A stretch of 64,000 nucleotides of DNA, from assembly GCA_022605425.2 (NCBI GenBank), contig CM061248.1, positions 744,001-808,000 of the forward strand. The letters run 5' to 3'. Below, in pieces: positions 11,410 through 21,602 of the stretch. Under the pieces are notes generated by a model. The model was not told the origin of the DNA. It did not search any database and saw only the letters and a program-made list of their open reading frames with translations. This DNA comes from Hamiltosporidium tvaerminnensis. Taxonomy: Eukaryota > Microsporidia > Dubosqiidae. The first letter of the stretch is position 1. Each line of letters starts with the position of its first letter. Both the position numbers and the translations under genes were made by a program.

Positions 11410-12951
11410 TTAAGATAGCATTGAAACCTTCAAATATAAGTCATGTAAAACATTAGTATATAGATCTGAAAAATGAATAAAATCTAGATTTGAGTCATCT
11501 AGAAATATATAAACTAAAATGTTATTTAAATAACAGATATATATATTTTGTGTTATATAAAATGATAAGTTGCTTTGTAAAATATTCGGAAATTCGGGAT
11601 ATTCAATTACTTGTTTGCTATTTATATTTTCATAGTTGAAATTGGGTATGAAACGGCGAAATAAATGGGCTAACTCAACTCGAAGTTTGTATGAATCAAA
11701 GGAATTTAGATCTGTCCGTCTAGTTTCAACTTCTTTGATGATTTTGGATTTTATATCTTCGATATAGATATTTAAATGACTAGCTATGTTCAATTTAGGA
11801 AATATTTTCGAAAAAATTGAGATAATATTCCATTCTACAAAGTTATTCGCATCGTAATCTCTAATAAACTCATCAGCAAAAAATTTATCGAGAAATCTAT
11901 TTATTTTTTCATAAATTTCAATTCTATTGTAATTTGACAAATGAAAGATTCTCAAATACATTTTAATAAATACATTTAAATAAAACAATTTATGTTTTGA
12001 TTGTATATTATCAGGGGAATAAATGAAACTTTCTAGGAGTATTAACGCCGAATATTCCAATAGTTTATATGCATCTATGTCAATATACTTTAATAAAGAA
12101 ACCATCACTAATCTTAAATACAGTATTAATCTTTTATTATTAGTTTCCATATTTATATCTATATTGTAAATGTATAAATATGTTTTAAAGTTCGATTTAT
12201 CATCGTTAATTTGGCTCAATATTTTATCGAGCAATGAAACAAACAAATATATTGTGGGGTATTTGTCTTGTAGTTGTTTTTTAACAGATAGAAATCTCAA
12301 TAATATGTCTCTAATACTTTCAAATTCAGGCAGCAGTATTTTATGATATGGATGTAAATTTTGAATTATTTTTTCTATTTTTATTCTTAATTCAATTGCA
12401 ATATTATTTTCACCTGATAACAAAAAATTTGTGTTTTCATATTTTTTTAGAGCAAGCATAAGGTTATCATAGGTACTTGCAAAGTTTTTAAAATTAAGAA
12501 TATTGTCGATACAAGAATCCACACTGCTATATAAGTCATTTAAGCCAGTGATTTCAAAAGGTGTAGAAGCGGATCCGTGAAGACTATTTTCTTTTATTAC
12601 ATACGAAGAAAGGAATAGAGATGAAGTTTCTGGTGATATACAGCTGCTTTTCTCCGCAAAAAACACATCCAGATCTTTCATTTTTCTAGGTTGTTTTTCA
12701 ATCTTATCCCAGATTTCAAATATCTGTGAATGTAATTTCTTTATAAAATCATTTTGATCATCATTTGAAAAATCGTTTTTCTCAGTAGTATTTGCATTGC
12801 TGTTTGATGTTTTATGTTTCAAAGCAGAGGCTCTTATACAATATTTGCTATTTATCCCATCCAATTCAAATGAAATGTCCCTAAATAATATGGTAAAGAA
12901 ATAAAAAAGAAAAGATGAACTTTTACTTTTTAACCAAGCCTTCAAATACAT
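11410..12951 (-). CDS. Orphan protein, paralogue of the gene at the left edge
   Basis: A 513-residue product from the first ATG (12951); the frame is open slightly further upstream without another ATG. Residues about 10-23 form a hydrophobic run (SSSFLFYFFTILF) that could be a signal peptide or membrane anchor. A Ser/Asn-rich polar region follows to about residue 70, then a mainly helical body. The block LLPEFESIRDILLRFL and the block LLEYSALILLESFI align in order with the 2-1414 gene, so both belong to one lineage-specific family of unknown function. No CCC motif precedes the start. The hydrophobic N-terminus suggests entry into the secretory pathway (inference). No enzymatic motif is seen. 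Confidence 0.8.
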   Translation of the reverse strand: MYLKAWLKSKSSSFLFYFFTILFRDISFELDGINSKYCIRASALKHKTSNSNANTTEKNDFSNDDQNDFIKKLHSQIFEIWDKIEKQPRKMKDLDVFFAEKSSCISPETSSLFLSSYVIKENSLHGSASTPFEITGLNDLYSSVDSCIDNILNFKNFASTYDNLMLALKKYENTNFLLSGENNIAIELRIKIEKIIQNLHPYHKILLPEFESIRDILLRFLSVKKQLQDKYPTIYLFVSLLDKILSQINDDKSNFKTYLYIYNIDINMETNNKRLILYLRLVMVSLLKYIDIDAYKLLEYSALILLESFIYSPDNIQSKHKLFYLNVFIKMYLRIFHLSNYNRIEIYEKINRFLDKFFADEFIRDYDANNFVEWNIISIFSKIFPKLNIASHLNIYIEDIKSKIIKEVETRRTDLNSFDSYKLRVELAHLFRRFIPNFNYENINSKQVIEYPEFPNILQSNLSFYITQNIYICYLNNILVYIFLDDSNLDFIHFSDLYTNVLHDLYLKVSMLS

Positions 12952-13149
12952 CCACACGAAATTATTTAAAGATTTTTTTTATAAAAAAAAAATTAGCCGG
13001 TTAAAGAAATACAGAAAAAAAATTTAGCAAATTTGATCAAATTAAAATATCTATTAAAAGTTAAAAAAGATTTTTAAAGAAGAAACGTTCTTATAGGTAC
13101 TATTTTGAAAAAAAATTATTGTTTGAAAAAAATATAACGACAATAAAAA
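12952..13149. other. AT-rich spacer
   Basis: Short A/T-rich spacer upstream of the orphan gene, dominated by A and T runs. Confidence 0.5.
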
Positions 13150-13840
13150 CATCTGCTTGGTAATAAAGAGGCGAAATTGATGTATGAAATCCTTATTTGG
13201 GAACTTAATGGAAATTAACGGAAATTAAACCACATTAGATTTTCGGTTGTTCTATGGGAGTTTGAATGAAGGAAAGAGAGTCTATGAAATGGCGAAACTT
13301 AATCTAAAAATTTATTTTTGGTTTTTTTTGCAACTAGATATGAGACCGCTTTTAAACTTATAGGTAATCGCCGTGTAAAATCATGTAAATTTAGCCTTGC
13401 TTACTCGGTTTAGAAGATTAGGCCCCTGGAAGATATAAAACCAAAATTCTATGAAACCAGGAAAGCTAAGATATGTTATAACTGTTTGTAGAATTGCCAA
13501 TCTAAGTGGACCCCATGTAAATCGCCGAAATATCTTAGTAAGAGGTTTACGAGGTTCGGCTATTGTAGAGTAAGAGGGAATGCTGCATAGTCTTGGTAGG
13601 AGAGCTCAGAAAGGGCTTCTACCTAAGATCACACTAGATGCAGCGGACAGTAATGAAAGCCGGCAACTGCTTCATCTATCAATTGGGTTATCCACCCTTT
13701 TTTGAATAAAAAGCTTTGGGATGTAGGCATCGTAGGGGTACCAATGGAGTGTTGGGTATCAGTTATTTGTTAAACCTAGAACCGCGTTAATTTAATGAAT
13801 ACAAGTATAACACTTACCACATTTTTAAATAAATTTATTC
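13150..13840 (+). repeat. R700 dispersed repeat, copy 1
   Basis: A roughly 690-bp block with markedly higher GC than its surroundings, matching blocks at 25360-26050 (+), 33760-34320 (-), 46465-47207 (-) and 47455-48200 (+). Shared landmarks in order include TCTATGAAATGGCGAAACTT, TAGCCTTGCTTACTCGG, GGACCCCATGTAA, GGGAATGCTGCATAGTCTTG and GCATCGTAGGGGTA. Copies differ by substitutions and single-base indels, so no frame is conserved and the block is probably non-coding. It could be a non-autonomous mobile element or a structured RNA family; it has no clear terminal repeats. Confidence 0.75.
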
Positions 13841-16195
13841 TGATTTTAATTTATAACTCTTCTGATAAATTCTAAATTATCATTTAAATTTCAAAAAAAA
13901 AATTAAATAAATCTCAACAAATTAAATTACTTTCTGCCTTCTAATGAAAAAGAATCGTAGGTCATAATATAACCTTTATGAGTATCAAACATTTCAATCC
14001 TATATTAAAATACGTTATTCATTATTTTATTATGTATTCCATTATAAAAAGTTATCTCATCTAAGATTAAAGATATAAGCCATAAAAAATAATGTTAATA
14101 TCTAATTAAATATATTACACTTCTAAATAAATATATTATGGATTAAATAAAATTTTATACTAAATAAGGAAAAAAGATCATTTAAATAGAAATAAACACA
14201 AAACCAAATTATAATATAGTATTCATCTTTAAAATAATATTGCAGTTGCTACACTCGGTTTAAATATATTTACAGATATAAACATGAGTTTACTAGAGTA
14301 AATAGTTCTAATTAATATATAACTTTCTCTATTCATATTACTATATAGAATAAAAATTTGTATCTGTAGAAATAATAAGAATTATATTACCGATAATTTG
14401 GCTTATATATCAAAATTAATACTATTTCTAATGACCTTCTTATGATATAATATTTTGTTTTCACTTTATAAAGACATAGATTTAATAAATGCTGATAAAA
14501 CACACATTAAAATCAATTTCTTTACATTTATATAAAAATATACGTGTTTTAAAACAGAAATTATAATGAATATTTTAAAAATATCTGGAATATGTCTGTT
14601 ACCCAATAGAAAAATACAAAACGATGAGAATATGCAACAGCCTCGGACCTGCCTCGACATTTCACATGTAAAATTATTGATTTATTCCGTATATCAGACT
14701 CTCATGTTTATTTTATTGGTTTTTAGTAGTTTTTTCTACTAAGTCATTACTTAATTCTTATTGCTATTTTATTTTGGTTCCCCTGTTTTTCTTTGCCATA
14801 CTCCTTCTTAAAATGGATAAATAAATTTAAAAAATTTAAGGTTTGTTAAATCTTCTCTTTTAAAGTGTATTTTAGTATATTGGGTCTTAATTTTTATATT
14901 TTTTATTATTTTCATATTTTAAGATTTAAAAACAAAAAAATGCCACTCACGAGGAAAAGTATTAAAATCAAGAGATAAAATATTTCACGAAGAAATAAAT
15001 TCAAACAAATTAATATCATACAATTATTTTTCCTTTTTTTAATTAGATGTAATTTTTTTTAAAGTTTAGTTTTTCTGAATTTTTTAATAATTTATTTGTG
15101 AGCAAATTTTCAGTTAGAATAATATTTTTTATCTTTTTACATTATGCTTAAGGTTTTTCTATTTTTTTATACTTTTAAATATATTACTTATAAAAAATGC
15201 TATTTTATTAAAATTCTTAATTTATCATTATAACTCCCAATATTCTGCCAAAAAAGTTGTGTTTCCTTTCGAAAAAACCTTAGGAACAGAATTATTGTCA
15301 AACATAATCCGTTTTAAATTGTGATGATCTACTGAATTTTGCTTTTGAATGAGTGAACTTCAACTAGGAAGTGAAAGAAACATTTTATTACGGCAATAAA
15401 TATGGCATCTTTAATAAAGGGGCACAGTTTAATTTGTTTTAAGCATTAAATCGTATGTTTAATAATGATGGCTGCTTTCGAATACTCCATCATTTTCTAA
15501 AATATCAAAGCTTTTCACTAAAAAATATATCGAATCTATATAATGATCAAGTATTACGCGGGTTCGTAAAATTCCGTTTCCTAGAGTGTCATCGCAGGTT
15601 TAACTTCATAATGAGCTATCTAATATCAGACAGATTTGCTCCTTTATTCTATATCTTATCAAATGAATACTCTTCCAGCCAATATTTATTTTGGTGACAG
15701 GAATAGCGCTAACTAAAAATTATCATGTCATAACAACCTATATTCTACATCTTGGTTTTCTGGGCGTTTTAAAGATTATATTTTTTGTATTTTTCAGACC
15801 ATAACTTTTAAGCCAAGCTATGTTTTCAGGCGTATGCATAGTATCTACAAAATAATCATTAGTATTTTTCAACATATTTGATAAGACTATAAACGAATTT
15901 ATAGAATATATAATTTCTTTATACAAATACGCATATAATCCGAAAATTTATTGTTACTCCTGCTTTACCAAAAAAGCCCAAATGATTATTTCACACCAAT
16001 TCGCCGAATAATTATCAAGGCGATCGGCTAATTTATTTACTTATATGCAAGAAAAATATAATTGTATTCATAGTTTTTTCAATTAAATACATGTTTAGAG
16101 ATTATAAATATAACGATTTTTAAGAAGTTTAAATCAAACAATGTAATTTAGATTTAAAGTTTTTATTTGTGAAGTAATTCTAAGGTATTTTTAGA
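13841..16195. other. AT-rich intergenic stretch with weak coding relics
   Basis: Mostly featureless. Slightly GC-richer segments at about 15430-15700 (plus frame, about 80 codons) and 15740-15930 (minus frame, about 60 codons, reading HTPENIAWLKSYGL) look protein-like, but they have no recognisable family and no neighbours in frame. They may be remnants of mobile elements. Confidence 0.45.
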
Positions 16196-16523
16196 ATGGA
16201 TTCAAATTATTTAAATTCAAGAATTCAAAGTATAATTTATTCTTTTTGCAAAAATTTATGTATAGACACATCAAATTCGATATACAATAGAGTAAAGACA
16301 AGACGACGATGCTCCCCTCGAAAATTTTATGTATTGAAAAGAGAAACACCCTAATGCATTGTTTACTTTAAGAAAATGGCTTATAAATTTGTTCATACAA
16401 ATTTACAACAAATATAAATGTGCAGAAGTAGAAAATGACACACCTTCGGCACTTTCGGTCGGTTCAAATTTTTTCAATACTGATTATTTTCAAATATCTT
16501 ATAGACTTTTTTACTTCATATGA
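16196..16523 (+). pseudogene. Frameshifted small ORF of unknown function
   Basis: An ATG at 16196 opens a 52-codon frame that includes TRRRCSPRKFYVLKR and stops at 16352-16354. A second frame overlapping its end reads HPNALFTLRKWLINLF, then AEVENDTPSALSVGS, and runs to a TGA at 16521-16523. Together they look like one protein of about 105 residues interrupted by a single frameshift near 16340-16350. Codon content is less AT-biased than the surroundings. The family is not recognised. It is either a recent pseudogene, a sequencing indel, or a relic of a mobile element. Confidence 0.4.
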
Positions 16524-17647
16524 ACAGAGTTAATCGAAATATTTTTTTACAGATGCAAATTTTTCTTTTTATTCCAAAAAAATACATTTAATCTTTTTGT
16601 TAAGAACTTAGAGTTTCTCAATTACTTGTCTTAACAGTAGCGAGTATAATAATGTAAAAAGCTTCTTCTCATAAGTTGTAATGTATTATGAGTAATAATC
16701 CAATAATAATTTAAGCTGCAAAAAATTCCATGGAATTTTATACTCGTAAATAATTTATCACATTCTGAATAGAAGAATAAAGAAACATTATGATATTAAA
16801 TAGAAAATACACCATAAAACTATTAAATATATTTTTTTAACCTGTAATACACTTCATAAACCTTAAAGACAAAGAAATATCAACCAGAAAAGAAATAAAT
16901 AGATATTTAACTTAAATTAGAAGAAGGAAATATAACGGCTAAAGCTAATAAAAATTTCAAATCAAGTAAAACAAAAGAGGAGAAATAAGACAAATAAAAA
17001 AAACTTAAAATTTTATTAAAATACTCAAAGACACCTAAGGATGTTAATATGAACGATTTAAAATTTACGAACAAACAGAAGAGGTGTGAGTATGAAATCA
17101 GAATTGAAAATATTAAAAAATCATGGCTTAAATAATGAATTTTAAGTAAATCAATCTACAAGCTTAGTATTATTTTATGTTGAGTGTAAAATAAGGTACG
17201 TTTCGACGGGCTTGGCGACCACTAAAAATTCAATAGTTTTATTATGACATACCTATATGTCAATATTTGACTCCTTTTAAAATATTTTTATTTCTCAAAT
17301 CCTAAATAGTATTCGTCTAAGAAATATTTGGAAGAAATGCAACAAAAAGTTGCTTTTAGGTTTATCTTAAAAAAAATAAATAACCTATTATTTCTATTAT
17401 AAGGATAAAGATTTTAATGATTTGTAAGTTAGGCCTTATTGGATTCAATAAAGATAATATAATCAATAGAAATTCGCAAAAAATTTTTTTGATTCTACTA
17501 CCGAACATATCAATAAAGTTTTAAACAAAAAAATGGATTTGTGTAGCCAATAAGCTAAATTGCATTATTTCTGAATGTTTTTTTTTGCGTAATTTGTTCA
17601 CAAAAAAGGGACAAAAAGTATATAATAGTTTGAAAAATAGTAGAATA
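16524..17647. other. AT-rich intergenic stretch
   Basis: No gene is recognised. A short GC-richer patch lies at about 17190-17225 (contains TTTCGACGGGCTTGGCGACC) without an assignable function. Confidence 0.5.
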
Positions 17648-17965
17648 ATGAAATCGACAAAATCTATTATTTTGACAATTATGAAAGTTTATTTACTTGG
17701 ATTTCTTATTGCCAAAGCATTATGTGGAGCAGGAGGAGCGCCACCACCAGAAGGAGCCCCACCAGCTGGAGGAGCGCCAGGTGGTGAATGCATTTGCGGA
17801 CCGTCGGGATGTTTCCCTGCTTCTGATCCAGATGCACCAATGAAAGCTGGTCTTGCACCTCCTCAAGGAGGATCAGATGGACAGGCTGGACCAAGCGGCG
17901 GGCCAGGTGGAGCAAAAGGTGGCAAAGGATCAAATCCACCGCAAGGAGGACCACCAGCAAAATAA
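17648..17965 (+). CDS. Small secreted Gly/Pro/Ala-rich protein
   Basis: 105 residues from the ATG at 17648; the frame extends upstream only through non-ATG codons, and the next in-frame ATG is 17681. Residues about 5-33 form a signal peptide (SIILTIMKVYLLGFLIAKALC), probably cleaved just before GAGGAPPPEG. The mature part is dominated by Gly, Pro and Ala in short runs such as GGAPPPEGAPPAGGAP, with two further cysteines in the block ECICGPSGC and a basic GGAKGGKG stretch near the end. Low-complexity secreted proteins of this kind in microsporidia include spore wall and polar tube proteins, but no specific family is recognised. GC content is far above the flanks, as the Gly/Pro codons require. 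The minus-strand frame over the same bases is a shadow. Confidence 0.78.
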   Translation: MKSTKSIILTIMKVYLLGFLIAKALCGAGGAPPPEGAPPAGGAPGGECICGPSGCFPASDPDAPMKAGLAPPQGGSDGQAGPSGGPGGAKGGKGSNPPQGGPPAK

Positions 17966-19088
17966 AATGCTTAGAAATAAAAGTTTAAGAATAACTTTTT
18001 TATTTTTTATTTTTAATTTCATGTATTAAAACAATTTTTTAAGGAGAGAATATATATATTATACAAACATCTTATGCTTTTTATAAATAAAATATTTATA
18101 TAAAGTAGAATTATAAATATAAACAGAAATACATAGTGAAAGAAATAAACGCCCTGTAAAATATAATAGATTACGAGTTGAAATAACTCAAATTAATTAT
18201 TACGAATTCTTATAATGCCAATTTTATGATTTTCTAAGTCTTCAACAATTTTTTATTACTTATTAGAACCTATAAATACATTACATTGATATTAAAATGT
18301 AAACTGGCAATAGATTTACATTCATACACATTCTTAAATCAAAATTTTATATTCATTTATTTACAAATATAGTATACTATCTTATAATCAATATTTCTTT
18401 GAGTTTCGTATATTTTTTTATACATTTTATCATTACTTGTACGTACTAAACAAATTTAAATTATTCCTTAGAATTATAATATTCATCTTTGAACTAAATA
18501 ATAATTCTTAATTATATTTTTAAGCAAATATTTATCGCTTTTTATATTTCAAATATTTACTTTAAATTACCTAAATCTTATTAATACTGATTTAAAACTC
18601 CAATTTAATTTAATAAAACTTAAAAACAAAATATAAATACAGATAAGAACATTAAAAAGATCTTTTTTTGATAATATAGTAGAATATACCTAGCAAAACA
18701 AATATTTTATATAAACTAAGAAAACATTATAAAATAGGGTTTTACTTTATCTTAAAATTAAAATACAACTAACTTACAAAACTTTACAAGAATCTCTTAT
18801 TTTTTTTAACTTATATATTATTTTAATTTACCATATATAGTAAAAACATATAATTTACTAATTTTAAACCTAAAATACAATAAAAAATAATTAACCTCAT
18901 ATTAAAAAACAAAAAAATACCTTTCATTAAAAATAACAATCACTGCAATTACACTACCATACCATATCCATTACTTATTATTATCTTCTACTTATCTAAA
19001 ATATTTTACTACATAATTAAATACTTAATCAATATCTATATTTGAAACATGTTACATATATAAACAACAGATCAATAACAAAAAAAAC
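17966..19088. other. AT-rich intergenic stretch
   Basis: Nearly pure A/T with no ORF, repeat or RNA gene that I can support. Confidence 0.6.
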
Positions 19089-19391
19089 ATGATACTTCCA
19101 CCTGAACTGTACACACGCGAAAGACAAGAATACGATTTAAAAGATTTAAAAATGTATTATTTTTTAATAATGGATTTGAATTTAGGAGAAAATATAAACA
19201 TTAAAAGAAGTTTTTTCTGGTTAAAGAAATTGGTGGGTACTGAGCGGTTTTTAGAGGAAGTTACTTTTCTTAGAGATTTTATATATGCGTGCAGAGCCAA
19301 TAGACACGCAATCGATAGTAATTTTAAAAATATTCTTGAAAAAATGGAGTGTTTTAAAACTCAAACAGGTAAAAAGATAGTCGGTAATTAA
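19089..19391 (+). CDS. Small hypothetical protein, 100 residues
   Basis: An ATG-initiated ORF ending in TAA, with an acidic/basic amphipathic composition: LYTRERQEYDLKDLKMYYF near the N-terminus, then FFWLKKLVGTERFLEEVTF and a lysine-rich end. It is a predicted soluble helical protein. No family is recognised, no signal peptide, and no CCC motif before the start. The codon pattern is protein-like in an otherwise A/T-only region, which is the main argument for a real gene. Confidence 0.55.
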   Translation: MILPPELYTRERQEYDLKDLKMYYFLIMDLNLGENINIKRSFFWLKKLVGTERFLEEVTFLRDFIYACRANRHAIDSNFKNILEKMECFKTQTGKKIVGN

Positions 19392-19449
19392 AAATGTTAT
19401 TTTTTAATGTAAAATGGATTATCTTAAAAGAAATTAACTGAGAAGATAT

Positions 19450-19665
19450 TGAGTAATTAAATATTCTGTTTGATAACTACAATTATATAAATATAAATAC
19501 TAATTATAGTAAGAAAATGGTAAATAATGAAATATTCTGTTTGAATATTACAATTATATGATTTCAATACTTGGTAATTAAATAGTAAATCATAAAATAT
19601 TCTATTTGAATATTACAAGTGAAGCATTTGAATACTAATTATAGTAAGTAATTAAAGGTAATTCT
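19450..19665. repeat. Degenerate tandem repeat, about 65-72-base period
   Basis: The phrase AAATATTCTGTTTGA (or one-base variants) starts at about 19458, 19530 and 19595. TACTAATTATAGTAAG also recurs at the ends of the array. Confidence 0.6.
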
Positions 19666-19771
19666 TTGTAAATTATAGTCTTTAAAATTTATTTCTATTG
19701 ATTACATAAAAATTACCTTTAAAGTATATAATGGTCATTAAACACCTAAATATGATAGAACTTTTGTAAAT

Positions 19772-19961
19772 AACACCCTTTTAAATATCAGTAATTGTTT
19801 ATGTGATTAAAGTACTTTATTTTTTTAGTAATTCTTGTAGTGATTAACACACTTTAATATGAATATAACACCCTTTTAAATATCAGTAATTGTTTATCTG
19901 ATTAAAGTACTTTATTTTTTTAGTAATTCTTGTAGTGATTAACACACTTTAATATGAATAT
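19772..19961. repeat. Tandem duplication, 95-base unit x 2
   Basis: AACACCCTTTTAAATATCAG begins at 19772 and again at 19867. The two units are nearly identical through GTGATTAACACACTTTAATA. Confidence 0.85.
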
Positions 19962-19967
19962 AATATA

Positions 19968-20355
19968 CTTAGTAACTAATACCCTTTAATATATAGCCTT
20001 TACACACTATAATTAAAACCCTTTAAATCATTTAAATATACTTAGTAACTAACACCCTTTAATATATAGCCTTTACACACTATAATTAAAACCCTTTAAT
20101 ATGAATATAATATACTTAGTAACTAACACCCTTTAATATATAGCCTTTACACACTATAATTAAAACCCTTTAAATCATTTAAATATACTTAGTAACTAAC
20201 ACCCTTTAATATATAGCCTTAACACTCTATAATTAAAACCCTTTAAATCATTTAAATATACTTAGTAACTAACACCCTTTAATATATAGCCTTAACACTC
20301 TATAATTAAAACCCTTTAAATCATTTAAATATACTTAGTAACTAACACCCTTTAT
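19968..20355. repeat. Tandem repeat, 73-base unit, six starts
   Basis: CTTAGTAACTAA(T/C)ACCC begins at 19968, 20041, 20115, 20188, 20261 and 20334, a period of 73-74 bases. Each unit holds two or three CCCTTTAA blocks. The array ends right at the 3' end of the minus-strand gene at 20365. The neighbouring 95-base array and the region 20940-21540 carry the same ACCCTTT or AAAGGGT words. Confidence 0.9.
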
Positions 20356-20364
20356 TTATTATAC

Positions 20365-20844
20365 TCAACTCTTTTTAACCTCAGTTTTATTTCCATCCGA
20401 CCTAACAGTAACGGTCTTTGCTCCACCACCCGGTTTAGAAACACTAACAGTATGTGTGTTACCACCAGGCCCATTATAAGAAGAAGAAGAAGACGAATGC
20501 ATACCACTACCACCACTCCCACCACTACCCCCTTCTGGTACTTTTATATCAGGAAAAGACATACCAGGAAATGTCATACCAGGCATAGTCATACCAGGAA
20601 ATGTCATACCAGGGGATGTCATACCTGTATCGTTACCACCAGTATGGTTAGTATCATGGTCCTTATTACTACCTTGACTGTCAGGTGTACTCTTACCACC
20701 ACTCCCACTACTCTGTGAGGACATAGAAACCTGAGTACAAGATACACCAAATATACTTAACCCACCAAATATAGCAAATATACTTAAAATACCAAATATA
20801 CCAACTGTACTTAACATATCAGATATTCTAAAATTACTGAACAT
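20365..20844 (-). CDS. Secreted low-complexity protein with PGM repeats
   Basis: 159 residues. Residues about 10-35 (LSTVGIFGILSIFAIFGGLS, then IFGVSC) form a signal peptide or membrane anchor. The mature part starts Ser/Gly-rich and carries three potential N-glycosylation sites (NHT, NDT, NKT). It continues with a run of five-residue repeats of the type PGMTF/PGMTM (about residues 74-100), a Gly/Ser stretch with a run of six serines, and a basic Lys/Thr/Val-rich tail. Repeat-bearing secreted proteins are typical of microsporidian surface or spore structures, but no specific family is recognised. A TATAAAAAT sequence lies about 25-35 bases upstream. There is no CCC start motif. Tandem arrays flank it on both sides. 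Confidence 0.75.
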   Translation of the reverse strand: MFSNFRISDMLSTVGIFGILSIFAIFGGLSIFGVSCTQVSMSSQSSGSGGKSTPDSQGSNKDHDTNHTGGNDTGMTSPGMTFPGMTMPGMTFPGMSFPDIKVPEGGSGGSGGSGMHSSSSSSYNGPGGNTHTVSVSKPGGGAKTVTVRSDGNKTEVKKS

Positions 20845-20939
20845 ATTTTTTCTCTTAATTTTTTTCTATTTTTATACATTTGTGTCTCCTTTTTTTTACT
20901 TTTTTTTTGGTTTACAGAAATCCACCCGTTATTTTCTTT

Positions 20940-21340
20940 TGGCGGTATTTTTACCGCCTATAAATTAAAAGGTGTTAATTTCCATTTGTTAAATATATTT
21001 TTATATGTTTTTAATAGGTGTTAAAATACAGTATTTTATAAGGTTAAGGATTTAAAGGGTGATAGAGTATAAATAGAGTGTAAATTTGATGTTTAGGAAT
21101 TGTAAAGGGGTGTTAATAATAGAGTTGGTAGATTAAAGTGGGTTTAATGGTAGAAATGCTAGTTTAAGGGGGTTTAAGGTTAGGATTGAGATTAAAAGGG
21201 TGTTAGTAATAGGTTCGCATGTTAAAAGGGTGTTAGGGTATGTGTTAGTATTTATAGGGTGTTAATACAAGATCTATAACTAAAAGGGTGTTAAATAGAT
21301 TAGTAAGCTGTCTTAATATTAAAGGTCTTTAAAACCTATA
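20940..21340. repeat. Interspersed AAAGGGTGTTA words
   Basis: (T)AAAGGGTGTTA or close variants (GGTGTTAA, AAGGGGTGTTAAT, GGGTGTTAG) recur about ten times in 400 bases without a fixed period. They are the reverse complement of the AACACCCTTT words left of the PGM-repeat gene, so the gene sits between opposite-orientation fields of one word. Confidence 0.7.
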
Positions 21341-21359
21341 CGTCTTAATTACCCTTTCC

Positions 21360-21545
21360 ACATACCTTATACCTTATATTACTTATATCTTATATCTTAT
21401 ATCCTATATCCTATACCTTATATCCTAAACCTTATATCCTATAATCCTATACCTTATATCATATATCCTATAATCCTATACTAACTTATTATTAACACCC
21501 ACCCTTTATACCCATACTAACTTATTATTAACACCCACCCTATAA
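21360..21545. repeat. TATATCC / TATACCTTA microsatellite
   Basis: A short-period array of TTATATC, CTATATC, CTATACC and similar 7-8-mers at 21365-21482, followed by a duplicated ACTAACTTATTATTAACACC block at about 21479-21540 just upstream of the RMD5-like gene. Confidence 0.75.
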
Positions 21546-21593
21546 CACTACCCTATTACACTTTATACTCCTACATTATTTACTCTACATTTC

Positions 21594-21602
21594 TACCCTT
21601 CT
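21594..21602 (+). promoter_or_regulatory. CCC-type start motif of the RMD5-like gene
   Basis: TACCCTTCT immediately precedes the ATG at 21603, so CCC lies four bases from the start codon. This supports the chosen start. Confidence 0.65.

Noticed and set aside
17706-17960. Minus-strand open frame opposite the Gly/Pro-rich protein
   Set aside because: It is a shadow of Gly/Pro codons; the plus strand has the ATG and signal peptide.
19968-20355. CRISPR-like regular spacing in the 73-base array
   Set aside because: Whole units are near-identical with no unique spacers, so it is a simple tandem repeat in a eukaryotic sequence.
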